Part shown: in pieces, positions 26,718-35,322 of the stretch
Position numbering within the stretch: position 1 is the first letter of the stretch
How the letters are laid out: every line of letters starts with the position of its first letter
Assembly: GCF_000340375.1 (NCBI RefSeq)
Contig: NZ_KB446648.1
Span: 167,284 to 231,283 of the forward strand
Direction: 5' to 3'
DNA from: Eggerthia catenaformis OT 569 = DSM 20559
GTDB lineage: Bacteria > Bacillota_I > Bacilli_A > Erysipelotrichales > Coprobacillaceae
Length of the DNA stretch: 64,000 nt
Notes under the pieces: generated by a model
Told to the model about the DNA's origin: nothing
The model's database searches: none
What the model saw: only the letters and a program-made list of their open reading frames with translations
Made by a program: the position numbers and the translations under genes

Positions 26718-27649
26718 AATTGCACCTCTTGGAGCTTCTCTTTTTCTTTTTTGAGGTCATTAAAGAGTTCTTCAATGATTATATTTAATGGACGAATAGA
26801 ATGAAGCATACCGGCTGTCTGACCGGCCATTAAAGATCCTGTATCAGTATCTCCTTCAATAACAGCTCTAGCCAGTCCTCCTAATGTAAACTTTTCAAGT
26901 TCCATTAAATCAGCTCCTTCTTTTTCTTTTTGAATATAAGTCTTTGACATTTTATTTTTTAAAATACGAACCGGTGTACCGGCAATTCTTCCTGTTACAA
27001 CTGTACCGGTATCTTTTGCTTTAAGAAGTGCTTCTTTATAATTAGGATGAATAGGTGCTTCTTTACTTGAAAGCAGAATTGTTCCTACCTGAAAGCCATC
27101 TGCACCTAAAGCTAAGGCGGCTAATGCCTGTTTGCCTGAAGCAATACCGCCGGCAGCAATGACAGGAATAGAGACTGCTTCTTTAACCTGTGGAACAAGA
27201 GTTATTGTAGTTAATTCACCTACATGACCGCCTGATTCACATCCTTCGGCAATGACTGCATCAGCACCGGCACGTTCCATTCTTTTTGCCATTGCGACAC
27301 TGGCAACAACAGGGATTACAGTAATACCTGCCTGTTTCCACATCTTCATGTATTTTCCGGGGTTTCCGGCTCCGGTTGTTACTACTTTAATTCCTTCTTT
27401 GACAACAAGTTCTGCCTGTTTATCTGCATCCGGATTTAAAAGCATTAAATTAACACCGAATATTTTATCTGTATAAGTTTTTGCTTCATCAATAGCTGAT
27501 TTTAACATTTCGAGAGTCATTCCGCCGGAACCTATTAATCCTAGAATACCTGCGTTGGCACACTGAGCTGCAAAATGACCTGTTGCAACTCTTGCCATTC
27601 CTCCTTGAATAAGAGGATATTTCAAATTGAATTTTTCATTTAACCACAT
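26714..27649 (-). CDS. fabK: Enoyl-ACP reductase II (FMN-dependent)
   Basis: A 311-aa FMN protein performing the last reduction of the elongation cycle, replacing FabI. Motifs are YPLIQGGMARVA, AGNPGKYM, EGCESGGHVGELTT with the catalytic His, and AAGGIASGKQALAALALGADGFQVGT. Length is that of streptococcal FabK. FabK enzymes are naturally resistant to triclosan. It is followed with a 4-bp overlap by a second, divergent member of the superfamily. Confidence 0.94.
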   Translation of the reverse strand: MWLNEKFNLKYPLIQGGMARVATGHFAAQCANAGILGLIGSGGMTLEMLKSAIDEAKTYTDKIFGVNLMLLNPDADKQAELVVKEGIKVVTTGAGNPGKYMKMWKQAGITVIPVVASVAMAKRMERAGADAVIAEGCESGGHVGELTTITLVPQVKEAVSIPVIAAGGIASGKQALAALALGADGFQVGTILLSSKEAPIHPNYKEALLKAKDTGTVVTGRIAGTPVRILKNKMSKTYIQKEKEGADLMELEKFTLGGLARAVIEGDTDTGSLMAGQTAGMLHSIRPLNIIIEELFNDLKKEKEKLQEVQL

Positions 27650-27658
27650 AATTTTCTC

Positions 27659-28567
27659 CTACCATTCGACAATGTTCCCGCCATAAGTCAGACCACCGCC
27701 AAATCCTATCATCATTAAACGCATTCCCTTTTTTAGAAGTTTTTTCTGATTCATTTCATCAAGAGCTAAGGGAATGCTTGCTCCTGAAGTGTTGCCATAT
27801 TCCTGTAAGTTTGTATAGAACTTATCCGCCGGAATATGCAGTTTTTTATAAACATGAGCAATAATACGTTTATTAGCTTGATGAATAATAAAATAATCAA
27901 TATCATTTATATCCAGCTGACTTACATTAAGTAAGTCAATAATACATTTCTCAATTACATGAGTAGCAAAACGGAATACAGCACGTCCCTGCATGGAAAG
28001 ATATTCTTTAGCATATAAAGCTTCTAAATTTCCCTGAGATCCTGTGATCTGATAAAAAGGACTCTTCTGATATGCTACGACTGCACTGCCTGCTCCATCA
28101 CCAAATAAGATACATGTTGAACGATCTGTAAAATCTATAATAGATGAGAGCTTTTCTGCTCCTACAATTAATGCATAAGGCTTTTTACTTGAAGATAATA
28201 GACTATGTGCGACATGACAGCTATAAACAAATCCTGAACACGCTGCATTCAAATCAAAGGCTAAAATATCTTCCGGTAAGCCGAGTTTTTCTTGAATAAG
28301 ACAAGCTATTGAAGGAGTATGATAAGGATTTGTGATAGAAGCTGCAATAATGATTCCAATCTTCTTTTTATCAATAGTCTCTATAGCTTTTAAAGATGCT
28401 AGAAAGGCTAATTCGACAGTATCTTGATCGGAAGCAAAATGGCGATAAGAAATACCGGTACGACTGGTAATCCATTCATCGTTGGTATCTACCAGCTTAC
28501 TTAAGTCATCATTGCTGACTCTTTTTTTTGGCACATAGGAACCTGTACTTATGATTTTTAATCCCAT
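27659..28567 (-). CDS. fabH: 3-oxoacyl-ACP synthase III
   Basis: A 302-aa initiating condensing enzyme, acyl-CoA plus malonyl-ACP. The Cys-His-Asn triad is in NAACSGFVYS, IIHQANKRI and YGNTSGASIPLAL. RTGISYRHFA at the N-terminus is typical. It is the first fab gene after the four acc genes. Confidence 0.97.
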   Translation of the reverse strand: MGLKIISTGSYVPKKRVSNDDLSKLVDTNDEWITSRTGISYRHFASDQDTVELAFLASLKAIETIDKKKIGIIIAASITNPYHTPSIACLIQEKLGLPEDILAFDLNAACSGFVYSCHVAHSLLSSSKKPYALIVGAEKLSSIIDFTDRSTCILFGDGAGSAVVAYQKSPFYQITGSQGNLEALYAKEYLSMQGRAVFRFATHVIEKCIIDLLNVSQLDINDIDYFIIHQANKRIIAHVYKKLHIPADKFYTNLQEYGNTSGASIPLALDEMNQKKLLKKGMRLMMIGFGGGLTYGGNIVEW

Positions 28568-28579
28568 AGTTTTCTCCTT

Positions 28580-29527
28580 TTATTCATAGATTTCACCAAT
28601 CTTACGATATTTTTTATAACGTTCATTGATAAGCTGGTTTTCTGAAAGTCTAGTTAATCTTTCCAGCTGATCAAAGAGAATATTTCTCATCTTACGATAA
28701 GAGTAAGCCGGATTGTTTTGAATACCACCCGGAGCTTCGGGAATAATCTCATCAATAATAGAATATTCTAGAAGATGAGAAGCAGTAAGCTTCATCACTT
28801 CACAGGCTTCTTCAATACGTTCTCCTTTAACATCTTTCCATAAGATAGAGGAGAATCCTTCCGGAGATAATACTGAATAGACAGCATTTTCCATCATCGC
28901 AATATAATTACCAATAGAAAGTGCTAAAGCACCTCCTGATCCTCCTTCTCCAGCCACAAAGACAATGATTGGTACTTTTAAACTGCTCATCATCATTAAA
29001 GATTGACCAATAGCTTCACCAATTCCATTTTCCTCAGCATGAATACCCGGATAAGCACCGGGAGTATCAATAAAGGTAATAACCGGACGATGAAATTTTT
29101 CTGCCTGTTTCATTAATCTGATAGCTTTCCGATATCCTTCCGGAGAAGCCATACCAAACTGACATTTCATATTATCTTGAAGATTTCTGGCTTTCTGGTG
29201 TCCTATAATAGTTACAGGAATATGATGAAAATAAGCAATTCCGCCTACAATTGCCTGATCATCTTTAAAATATCTATCACCATGCATTTCAAAAAAATCA
29301 TCAAATAGATTGTCAATATAATCATGAATATGTGGACGTTCTGTTTTACGGGCTAAATAAACATGGTCATAGGCACTTAATGATTGATAAGCTGTCTTTT
29401 TATAAGCATTAATAGTTTCTTCAATACGATTAATATCCAGATGATCTTTATAAGCTTCATCATTTTTAATAATAGAAAGCTTCTTTTCCAGTTCTTCTAT
29501 TTTTATTTCTTTTTCTTTTAAGTTCAT
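28580..29527 (-). CDS. accA: Acetyl-CoA carboxylase carboxyltransferase alpha
   Basis: A 315-aa subunit that, with AccD, transfers CO2 from carboxybiotin to acetyl-CoA. Visible are LARKTERPHIHDYIDNLFDDFFEMHGDR, GHQKARN, TFIDTPGAYPGIHAEENGIGEAI and GEGGSGGALALSIGN. The start lies 2 nt after the accD stop. Confidence 0.96.
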   Translation of the reverse strand: MNLKEKEIKIEELEKKLSIIKNDEAYKDHLDINRIEETINAYKKTAYQSLSAYDHVYLARKTERPHIHDYIDNLFDDFFEMHGDRYFKDDQAIVGGIAYFHHIPVTIIGHQKARNLQDNMKCQFGMASPEGYRKAIRLMKQAEKFHRPVITFIDTPGAYPGIHAEENGIGEAIGQSLMMMSSLKVPIIVFVAGEGGSGGALALSIGNYIAMMENAVYSVLSPEGFSSILWKDVKGERIEEACEVMKLTASHLLEYSIIDEIIPEAPGGIQNNPAYSYRKMRNILFDQLERLTRLSENQLINERYKKYRKIGEIYE

Positions 29528-29529
29528 GA

Positions 29530-30393
29530 TTAACCTCCATGAATGGTTAAGAGTTTACTCAGTGTATCTCTCATCTGACTTCTTTCAACAATCAGATCAA
29601 TAAATCCATGATCTAATAAAAATTCAGATGTCTGAAAGCCTTCCGGTAATGCGGTTTTCATTGTACTTTCGACAACTCTTGGACCGGCAAATCCTACTAA
29701 TGCTCCGGGTTCAGCAATATTAATATCGCCCAGCATCGAAAATGAGGCAGTGACACCGCCAAAAGTAGGATGTGTTAAATAAGAAATATAAAGTAAACCG
29801 GCATCTAGATGTCTTTTTAAAGCATTACATGTTTTACTCATCTGCATTAAGGAAAAAATACCCTCCTGCATGCGTGCTCCGCCGCTTGAACTAAAGATAA
29901 TAAGAGGGTATTTCTTCTTGGTAGCCATTTCAATGCCACGGGTTATTTTTTCTCCAATAACACTACCCATTGAAGCCATCATAAAACGATTATCCATCAC
30001 AATAACGACAACTTTTGTTTTAGCGATATTTCCTTTTGAAACGATAATACCGTCATTCATGCCGGTTTTCTTTTTAGCAATATCAATTTTATCTTTATAT
30101 TCCGGAAAGCTTAAAGGATCTTTAGTATCCAGAAAACGATAGTACTCTTTATATTGATGTCCATCGTAGAGCTCATATAAACGCTCCTGACTGTTTATAA
30201 AAAGATGATGATGGCATTGAGGACAGACATGAAGATTATCTTTAAGAGTGCTTGTAGGTATGAGTTCTCCACATCCCGGACATTTTGTATAAATGCCTTC
30301 AGGTATTTCTTTAGTTTTGGAAAAATCTTTTTTACCCAGATAATCTTTGAATGATTGTAGTTCCTGTTTTCTTCTTTTTAACAGTTTATCCAT
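29530..30393 (-). CDS. accD: Acetyl-CoA carboxylase carboxyltransferase beta
   Basis: A 287-aa carboxyltransferase subunit. An N-terminal four-cysteine zinc ribbon (CPGCGELIPTSTLKDNLHVCPQCHHH) is followed by the crotonase fold with SSSGGARMQEG and HPTFGGVTASF. The start overlaps the accC end. Confidence 0.96.
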   Translation of the reverse strand: MDKLLKRRKQELQSFKDYLGKKDFSKTKEIPEGIYTKCPGCGELIPTSTLKDNLHVCPQCHHHLFINSQERLYELYDGHQYKEYYRFLDTKDPLSFPEYKDKIDIAKKKTGMNDGIIVSKGNIAKTKVVVIVMDNRFMMASMGSVIGEKITRGIEMATKKKYPLIIFSSSGGARMQEGIFSLMQMSKTCNALKRHLDAGLLYISYLTHPTFGGVTASFSMLGDINIAEPGALVGFAGPRVVESTMKTALPEGFQTSEFLLDHGFIDLIVERSQMRDTLSKLLTIHGG

Positions 30394-31744
30394 TTGAGAT
30401 CATCTCCTCTAAATGATTTTCAATAAATGATGTATCAAACTTTCCTCTAAGATAGTCTTTAGAATAAAGAATATAAAACTCTAATGTCTGAGTTGTATGT
30501 GGTCCTTCAATTAGCAATTCACTTAACGCTCTTCTCATACGATGAATAGCTTCTAAGCGAGTAGGTGCATGAACAATAATTTTTGCGAGCATAGAATCAT
30601 AATGAGGGGATATCTGATAACCCTGATAAATAAAAGAGTCTACACGTACTCCTGGTCCTCCGGGGAAATGTAATGATTGAATCTTAGCAGGACTGGGAGT
30701 GAAGTTATGATTAGGATCTTCAGCATTGATACGGCATTCAATCGCATATCCTTGAATATGAATATCATTCTGAGAGTAAGAGAGCTTCATACCAAAAGCA
30801 ATCCGCAGTTGCTCTTTAATAAGATCAATACCGGTAATCATTTCAGTAACAGGATGTTCTACCTGAATACGTGTGTTCATTTCAATAAAATAAAAATGCT
30901 GATTTTCATCTAATACAAATTCGACTGTACCGGCATTTGTATAGTTAGCACTCTTAGCCGCCATAATAGCTGCTTCCCCCATTTGTTTTCTTAATGAATC
31001 ATTAAGCATACGGCAAGGTGCTTCCTCAATCATTTTCTGATTTCTTCTTTGCAGAGAACAGTCTCTTTCTCCTAAGTGAATAATATGTCCATGTTCATCA
31101 GCGAGAATCTGAAATTCAATATGCTTAGGATTTAAAATCAGTTTCTCGGCATACATATCATCATTACCAAAGCAGGCTTTAGCTTCCGCTTTAGCGGTTG
31201 TATAAGCTTCGTAAAGCTCTTCTTTAGAGAAAGCTTTACGCATGCCTCTTCCGCCTCCGCCGGCACTGGCTTTGATTAAGAGAGGATAACCGATCGTATC
31301 TCCTAATTTTTCCAATTCTTCATAACTGCCAATAGAGCCATCACTGCCGGGAACAACGGGAACATGAGCTTTTATCATCAATTCTCTTGCTTTTGATTTA
31401 TTGCCTAAGGCATCAATAGTGTCTCCATCAGGCCCAATAAATTTTAAATGACATGATTTAACTAGACGAGCAAATTGGGCATTCTCAGATAAGAATCCAA
31501 ATCCCGGATGAATAGCTTCACATCCTGTTTCAATTGCAGCTTCAATAATTGCATGCATATTTAAATAACTGTCTGCACTCTGTGGACCGCCGATACAGAT
31601 TGCCTGATCAGCTAAAGCAACATGCAAAGAGTCTTTATCAGCCGTAGAATAAACTGCTACAGTAGCAATTTGCAGTTCTTTGCATGTACGGATAATACGA
31701 ACCGCTATTTCACCACGATTCGCAATAAGTATTTTTTTAAACAT
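30386..31744 (-). CDS. accC: Biotin carboxylase
   Basis: A 452-aa ATP-grasp enzyme that carboxylates the biotin on AccB. KILIANRGEIAVRIIRTC opens the biotin carboxylase N-domain. KASAGGGGRGMR is the ATP-binding glycine loop, GERDCSLQRRNQKMIEEAP follows, and EMNTRIQVEHPVTE carries the catalytic residues. The ATG at 31744 is preferred over a TTG 9 nt upstream. The gene overlaps the accB end. Confidence 0.97.
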   Translation of the reverse strand: MFKKILIANRGEIAVRIIRTCKELQIATVAVYSTADKDSLHVALADQAICIGGPQSADSYLNMHAIIEAAIETGCEAIHPGFGFLSENAQFARLVKSCHLKFIGPDGDTIDALGNKSKARELMIKAHVPVVPGSDGSIGSYEELEKLGDTIGYPLLIKASAGGGGRGMRKAFSKEELYEAYTTAKAEAKACFGNDDMYAEKLILNPKHIEFQILADEHGHIIHLGERDCSLQRRNQKMIEEAPCRMLNDSLRKQMGEAAIMAAKSANYTNAGTVEFVLDENQHFYFIEMNTRIQVEHPVTEMITGIDLIKEQLRIAFGMKLSYSQNDIHIQGYAIECRINAEDPNHNFTPSPAKIQSLHFPGGPGVRVDSFIYQGYQISPHYDSMLAKIIVHAPTRLEAIHRMRRALSELLIEGPHTTQTLEFYILYSKDYLRGKFDTSFIENHLEEMISNG

Positions 31745-32156
31745 TTTCTTCAATTATCATTAAAGTCTGATCAAATTCTACAAGATCACCATTTTTTACA
31801 GAAATCTGTTTGATAGTACCATCAGTTTCTGCTTTAATCTCATTCATAACTTTCATAGCTTCAATGATACAAAGGGTTGTTCCCTTAGAAACATGATCTC
31901 CTGCTTTCACAAACGGCTGAGATTGTGGAGAAGGGGAGTCATAAAATATACCAACCAATGGTGAATGGACCGCAATGCCTGTTTCTTCTTTAACCGGTTC
32001 TTTAACAACTTCTACAGGCTGTTTGATAGAAGGCTGAGCAGTAATCACTTCACCCGATGTTTTTTCTAATTCAAGTTTTAAGTCTTTGTATTCGACTTTC
32101 ATTTTAGTAATGGATGCTTTTTCAAAAGCATCCATTAGTTCTTTGACTGAGTCCAT
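31737..32156 (-). CDS. accB: Biotin carboxyl carrier protein
   Basis: A 139-aa carrier. After an N-terminal helix and a flexible linker rich in Pro, Val and Glu (about residues 38-58), the biotinyl domain ends with CIIEAMKVMNEIKAE, where the Lys is biotinylated. An AAAGGAGG site precedes the ATG and directly abuts the palindrome at 32168-32180. Confidence 0.96.
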   Translation of the reverse strand: MDSVKELMDAFEKASITKMKVEYKDLKLELEKTSGEVITAQPSIKQPVEVVKEPVKEETGIAVHSPLVGIFYDSPSPQSQPFVKAGDHVSKGTTLCIIEAMKVMNEIKAETDGTIKQISVKNGDLVEFDQTLMIIEENV

Positions 32157-32167
32157 ATTGACCTCCT

Positions 32168-32180
32168 TTTGAAATTCAAA
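32168..32180. promoter_or_regulatory. FabT-like palindrome before accB
   Basis: TTTGAAATTCAAA, a perfect 13-bp palindrome identical to the acpP site. It lies in the 41-bp gap between acpP and accB, next to the accB ribosome site. Confidence 0.65.
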
Positions 32181-32197
32181 GTATTTAATTAAAAAAA

Positions 32198-32425
32198 TTA
32201 CTGATGACTTTCAATATAACGGACAATATCTCCAACTGTCACAAGCTTAGCAGCTTCTTCATCAGAAACTTCTACACCAAATTCATCTTCTACTGCCATT
32301 ACTAATTCCACAGCATCTAATGAATCTGCATCAAGATCTTCTTTTAAAGAAGCTTCCATAGTAACAATATCTTCCTCACAGTTTAATGATTCAACAATTA
32401 AGTCTTTTACTTTTTCAAATGTCAT
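32198..32425 (-). CDS. acpP: Acyl carrier protein
   Basis: A 75-aa carrier whose Ser in [20 protein letters not shown] receives 4'-phosphopantetheine and shuttles acyl chains. The ATG at 32425 follows a strong AAGGAGG and gives the standard ACP length; an upstream TTG at 32491 would extend it through the promoter and operator and is rejected. It is the first gene of the 14-gene cluster, with its own promoter. Confidence 0.97.
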   Translation of the reverse strand: MTFEKVKDLIVESLNCEEDIVTMEASLKEDLDADSLDAVELVMAVEDEFGVEVSDEEAAKLVTVGDIVRYIESHQ

Positions 32426-32449
32426 AATCTTTTCCTCCTTGACGAGCAC

Positions 32450-32477
32450 ATTATATCTGAATATTTTTATTTGTAAA
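32450..32477 (-). promoter_or_regulatory. Promoter of acpP and the fab cluster
   Basis: On the minus strand TTTACA (32472-32477) and TATAAT (32450-32455) with a 16-nt spacer, 25 nt before the acpP ATG. Confidence 0.75.
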
Positions 32478-32479
32478 GA

Positions 32480-32492
32480 TTTGAAATTCAAA
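32480..32492. promoter_or_regulatory. FabT-like palindrome at the acpP promoter
   Basis: A perfect 13-bp palindrome TTTGAAATTCAAA placed 2 nt upstream of the acpP -35 box. A weaker relative (TTTGATATACAAA) lies at 32546-32558. Confidence 0.7.
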
Positions 32493-32572
32493 ATATAAAT
32501 AAGTAGATATAACTAATTTATCATATTTACTAATTATATCAACAATTTGATATACAAAATAATAACAAAAAT

Positions 32573-33046
32573 TTATAGATATTTTTTTATTTTTTTATTC
32601 ATATAGACAGAAATAATAATTTTAATACAGTCTCCCGGCAAGAAAGGAATAACACAGCTTAAAAGGGCATTTATCAATGGTGATTTAGTCATTAAGATGA
32701 AATGAATAGTACCAATTGTATAAATTAAGAGTGAAGCAAATAATAAAGAAAGCATAGCATTCTTCTCTTTTTGATAACACATGTGACTGATGAAATAGCT
32801 GGCCGGGATTAAGCTGTATAAATAGCCTCCCGTAATAGTTGGAATTCTGGCAAAGGGTCCTAATATAAGAAAAATAAGAATACTCATAACCGCAAATTTC
32901 TTTTCTTGCAGCATAGAAGAGATATAGACACCTAATGTCATAAGTGTGATCGGAATCATTCCCGGCAGGGGAATACTGATGGAGGAGAGGATATAGATCG
33001 ATCCTCCAAATAATGCAGATATAAGCCACGGCTTGCTTTGATTCAT
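32573..33046 (-). CDS. bioY: BioY-type biotin ECF transporter S component
   Basis: A 157-aa membrane protein with about six helices, the substrate-binding subunit of the energy-coupling-factor biotin importer. ITGGYLYSLIPASYFISHMC and the N-terminal IPLPGMIPITLMTLGVYISS are BioY features. The energising EcfA/EcfT proteins are not in the window. The ATG at 33046 lies at a proper distance from AAAGGAGAT; an ATG at 33055 overlaps that site. It supplies biotin for AccB. Confidence 0.93.
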   Translation of the reverse strand: MNQSKPWLISALFGGSIYILSSISIPLPGMIPITLMTLGVYISSMLQEKKFAVMSILIFLILGPFARIPTITGGYLYSLIPASYFISHMCYQKEKNAMLSLLFASLLIYTIGTIHFILMTKSPLINALLSCVIPFLPGDCIKIIISVYMNKKIKKYL

Positions 33047-33069
33047 TGTTTTCATCTCCTTTGAGAGCT

Positions 33070-33098
33070 ACTATAGACTAATTTGAATTTCAAATCAA
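33070..33098 (-). promoter_or_regulatory. Promoter of bioY
   Basis: On the minus strand TTGATT (33093-33098) and TATAGT (33070-33075), spacer 17 nt. The palindrome at 33081-33095 fills the spacer. Confidence 0.65.
33081..33095. promoter_or_regulatory. FabT-like palindrome in the bioY promoter
   Basis: ATTTGAATTTCAAAT, a perfect 15-bp palindrome containing the same TTTGA-N3-TCAAA core, located between the -35 and -10 boxes of bioY. Occupancy would block RNA polymerase. Confidence 0.7.
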
Positions 33099-33113
33099 CG
33101 ATTAAAAAAACTA

Positions 33114-33141
33114 TTGTATATTTTGTATACTGGAGTATAAT
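33114..33141 (+). promoter_or_regulatory. Promoter of the XRE-pot operon
   Basis: TTGTAT (33114-33119) and TATAAT (33136-33141), spacer 16 nt. It diverges from the bioY promoter. Confidence 0.7.
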
Positions 33142-33149
33142 GTTTTTTG

Positions 33150-33186
33150 GTTTAATAAATTAAACAAAAAGTTTAATTAATAAAAC
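33150..33186. promoter_or_regulatory. Tandem operators of the XRE-cupin regulator
   Basis: Two related 16-bp inverted repeats, GTTTAATAAATTAAAC (33150-33165, perfect) and GTTTAATTAATAAAAC (33171-33186, one mismatch). Their starts are 21 bp apart, i.e. two helical turns. They lie between the promoter and the ribosome site. Confidence 0.65.
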
Positions 33187-33195
33187 GGAGGGATT

Positions 33196-33729
33196 ATGAA
33201 TATTGGTCATAAAATCAGAGATTTACGTAAGAAGAATGGTCTGACTTTAGAAGAACTGGCCAGTCGCAGTGAAGTCACCAAGGGCTTCCTCTCACAGCTG
33301 GAAAGAGATCTGACATCGCCTAATCTTTCAGCTTTAGAAGATATCTTAGAAGCTTTGGGAACAAGCTTAAAAGCTTTTTTTAATGAAGATGATAAAGAAG
33401 AAAAGATTGTTTTTAAAAAGGAAGATGTTTTTATCGATGAGAGGAAGAATGAAATTGTTGAGTGGATTGTTCCTAATGCACAGAAGAATGCTATGGAACC
33501 TATTAAATTAACACTTCATGCAGGCTGTAAAACAAGTCTGATGACACATAATGGGGAAGAGTTTGGATATATATTAAAGGGAAGTCTATTGATTGTTTCT
33601 GATAATAGAAAGTATCGGGTAAATGCTAAAGAGGCATTTTATTTGTCCGGACATCATAGTCATTATCTCTATAATCCTTTAAAAAGGGATACAGTATTTT
33701 TATGGATTACAACTCCTCCTCAATTTTAA
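33196..33729 (+). CDS. XRE-cupin transcription regulator
   Basis: A 177-aa regulator. Residues 1-60 form an HTH_3 domain (IGHKIRDLRKKNGLTLEELASRSEVTKGFLSQLERDLTSPNLSALEDILEALG). Residues about 100-175 form a cupin barrel (GCKTSLMTHNGEEFGYILKGSL, ending LWITTPPQF). This architecture, as in PuuR, commonly controls polyamine transport and use. It lies 12 nt or less upstream of potA and probably represses the whole operon in response to polyamines. Confidence 0.93.
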   Translation: MNIGHKIRDLRKKNGLTLEELASRSEVTKGFLSQLERDLTSPNLSALEDILEALGTSLKAFFNEDDKEEKIVFKKEDVFIDERKNEIVEWIVPNAQKNAMEPIKLTLHAGCKTSLMTHNGEEFGYILKGSLLIVSDNRKYRVNAKEAFYLSGHHSHYLYNPLKRDTVFLWITTPPQF

Positions 33730-33741
33730 GGGGGAATGGAA

Positions 33742-35322
33742 ATGAGCGATAAAAAGAAAATTATTCAATTTAAACATATTGTAAAGAGTTTTGATAATCA
33801 GATTGTATTAAAAGGTGTAGATCTGGATATCTATGAAAATGAATTTGTGACATTATTAGGTCCTTCCGGATGTGGTAAAACAACATTATTACGTATATTA
33901 GGAGGGTTTTTAGAACCTACCGAAGGGATGGTTATTTTAAATGGAGAGGATATTAAAAATGTTCCTCCTTATAAAAGAGAGTTAAATACTGTTTTTCAAA
34001 AATATGCTTTATTTCCGCATATGAATGTTTATGATAATATTGCTTTTGGATTAAAGATAAAGAAAGTTTCAAAAGATATTATTGATCAGAAAGTAATGAG
34101 AATGCTTAAGCTTATTGGCTTGGAGGGTTATGAAAAGAAGAATGTAACTCTCTTATCAGGAGGTCAGCAGCAACGTGTTGCGATTGCCAGAGCCTTAGTT
34201 AATGAGCCGGCAGTATTATTATTAGATGAACCGTTAGGTGCATTAGATTTGAAGCTAAGAAAAGAAATGCAGTATGAATTAAAAAGAATTCAGCAGGAAG
34301 TAGGTATTACATTTATCTTTGTCACTCATGATCAGGAAGAAGCCTTAACAATGAGTGATAAAATTGTGGTTATGAAAGATGGAGAAATACAGCAGGTAGG
34401 AACACCGCAGGAAATATATAATGAGCCGGTCAATAAATATGTTGCACAGTTTGTGGGTGAATCAAATATTATTCCCGGACGAATGATTGAAGATAAAAAA
34501 GTAAGATTTGATGATATTACTTTTGCATGTGTAGATACAGGTTTTAAGTCTAATGAGAAAGTAGATGTGGTTATTCGTCCTGAAGATATTGATATTGTAG
34601 ATATTGAAAAAGGTAAGATGACAGGAGAAGTTCTATCTGTTTTATTTAAAGGCGTCCATTATGAAATTATGGTTGAAACGGTTCCCGGAACAACGGTTAC
34701 TGTAAATATGCATGTTAATAAGAATTATGCAGTCACTAGTGATGATGGTAAGGAAAGTATCAGTGCTAATGATTTCTATCTTGATTTAGAAGATATGGAA
34801 GGTATTGAGGATGCATTGATTATTGCTCGTGCGGATGCACAGGCATGGGATAATGAAACAGAAGATAATCTGTCTATTGCTCATATTGATACTAATCTTA
34901 CGAATGAAATAGGGGAATATCAGGTTACTTTCTCAACTGCTAATGGTACATCAATTACTAAAAAAATCTGGGTTATTAATCAGCGTGTAACTGAAAATAA
35001 GAAAGCCAATGAAGCTATTTCGGCATTTAATTTCTTTAAGACAGTGGATGAAATTGAAGAATCTGTTGCTTTAGATACTGATTTAAAGACTTGGGCAAAT
35101 GCTCAGGCATGGAAACTGACTGATCAGGAAGATGATATTGATTTATATGTGGATTATGACTTTGATCCTGACCATATGAATGAAGGTGTATATAAAGTTA
35201 CTTTCTCTACTACAGGAAGAGAATTTAAAATTCATACAACGGATTATGTTGAAGAAGGTAAAGAAGTCGGTCTTACATTCTTCCCTGAAGATATTCATGT
35301 TATGGAGAAAATGGGATTCTAA
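33742..35322 (+). CDS. potA: Polyamine ABC transporter ATPase PotA with Ig-like insert
   Basis: A 526-aa spermidine/putrescine import ATPase; relatives have about 350-380 aa. Residues 1-235 are a normal cassette ([45 protein letters not shown]). The C-terminal TOBE region starts normally ([29 protein letters not shown]) and resumes at the very end ([29 protein letters not shown]). Between lie about 175 extra residues holding two tandem repeats (about 340-413 and 426-492) of the pattern ISANDF, AQAW, then [14 protein letters not shown], like Ig-type repeats of Gram-positive surface proteins. The ATG at 33742 is better spaced from AAGGGGG than one at 33736. Confidence 0.93.
   Translation: MSDKKKIIQFKHIVKSFDNQIVLKGVDLDIYENEFVTLLGPSGCGKTTLLRILGGFLEPTEGMVILNGEDIKNVPPYKRELNTVFQKYALFPHMNVYDNIAFGLKIKKVSKDIIDQKVMRMLKLIGLEGYEKKNVTLLSGGQQQRVAIARALVNEPAVLLLDEPLGALDLKLRKEMQYELKRIQQEVGITFIFVTHDQEEALTMSDKIVVMKDGEIQQVGTPQEIYNEPVNKYVAQFVGESNIIPGRMIEDKKVRFDDITFACVDTGFKSNEKVDVVIRPEDIDIVDIEKGKMTGEVLSVLFKGVHYEIMVETVPGTTVTVNMHVNKNYAVTSDDGKESISANDFYLDLEDMEGIEDALIIARADAQAWDNETEDNLSIAHIDTNLTNEIGEYQVTFSTANGTSITKKIWVINQRVTENKKANEAISAFNFFKTVDEIEESVALDTDLKTWANAQAWKLTDQEDDIDLYVDYDFDPDHMNEGVYKVTFSTTGREFKIHTTDYVEEGKEVGLTFFPEDIHVMEKMGF

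Noticed and set aside
33114-33130. TTGTATATTTTGTATAC as a second FadR-type GntR site
   Set aside because: The bases overlap the -35 region of the XRE promoter and the symmetry is incomplete; resemblance to ATTGTATACAAT is probably chance.
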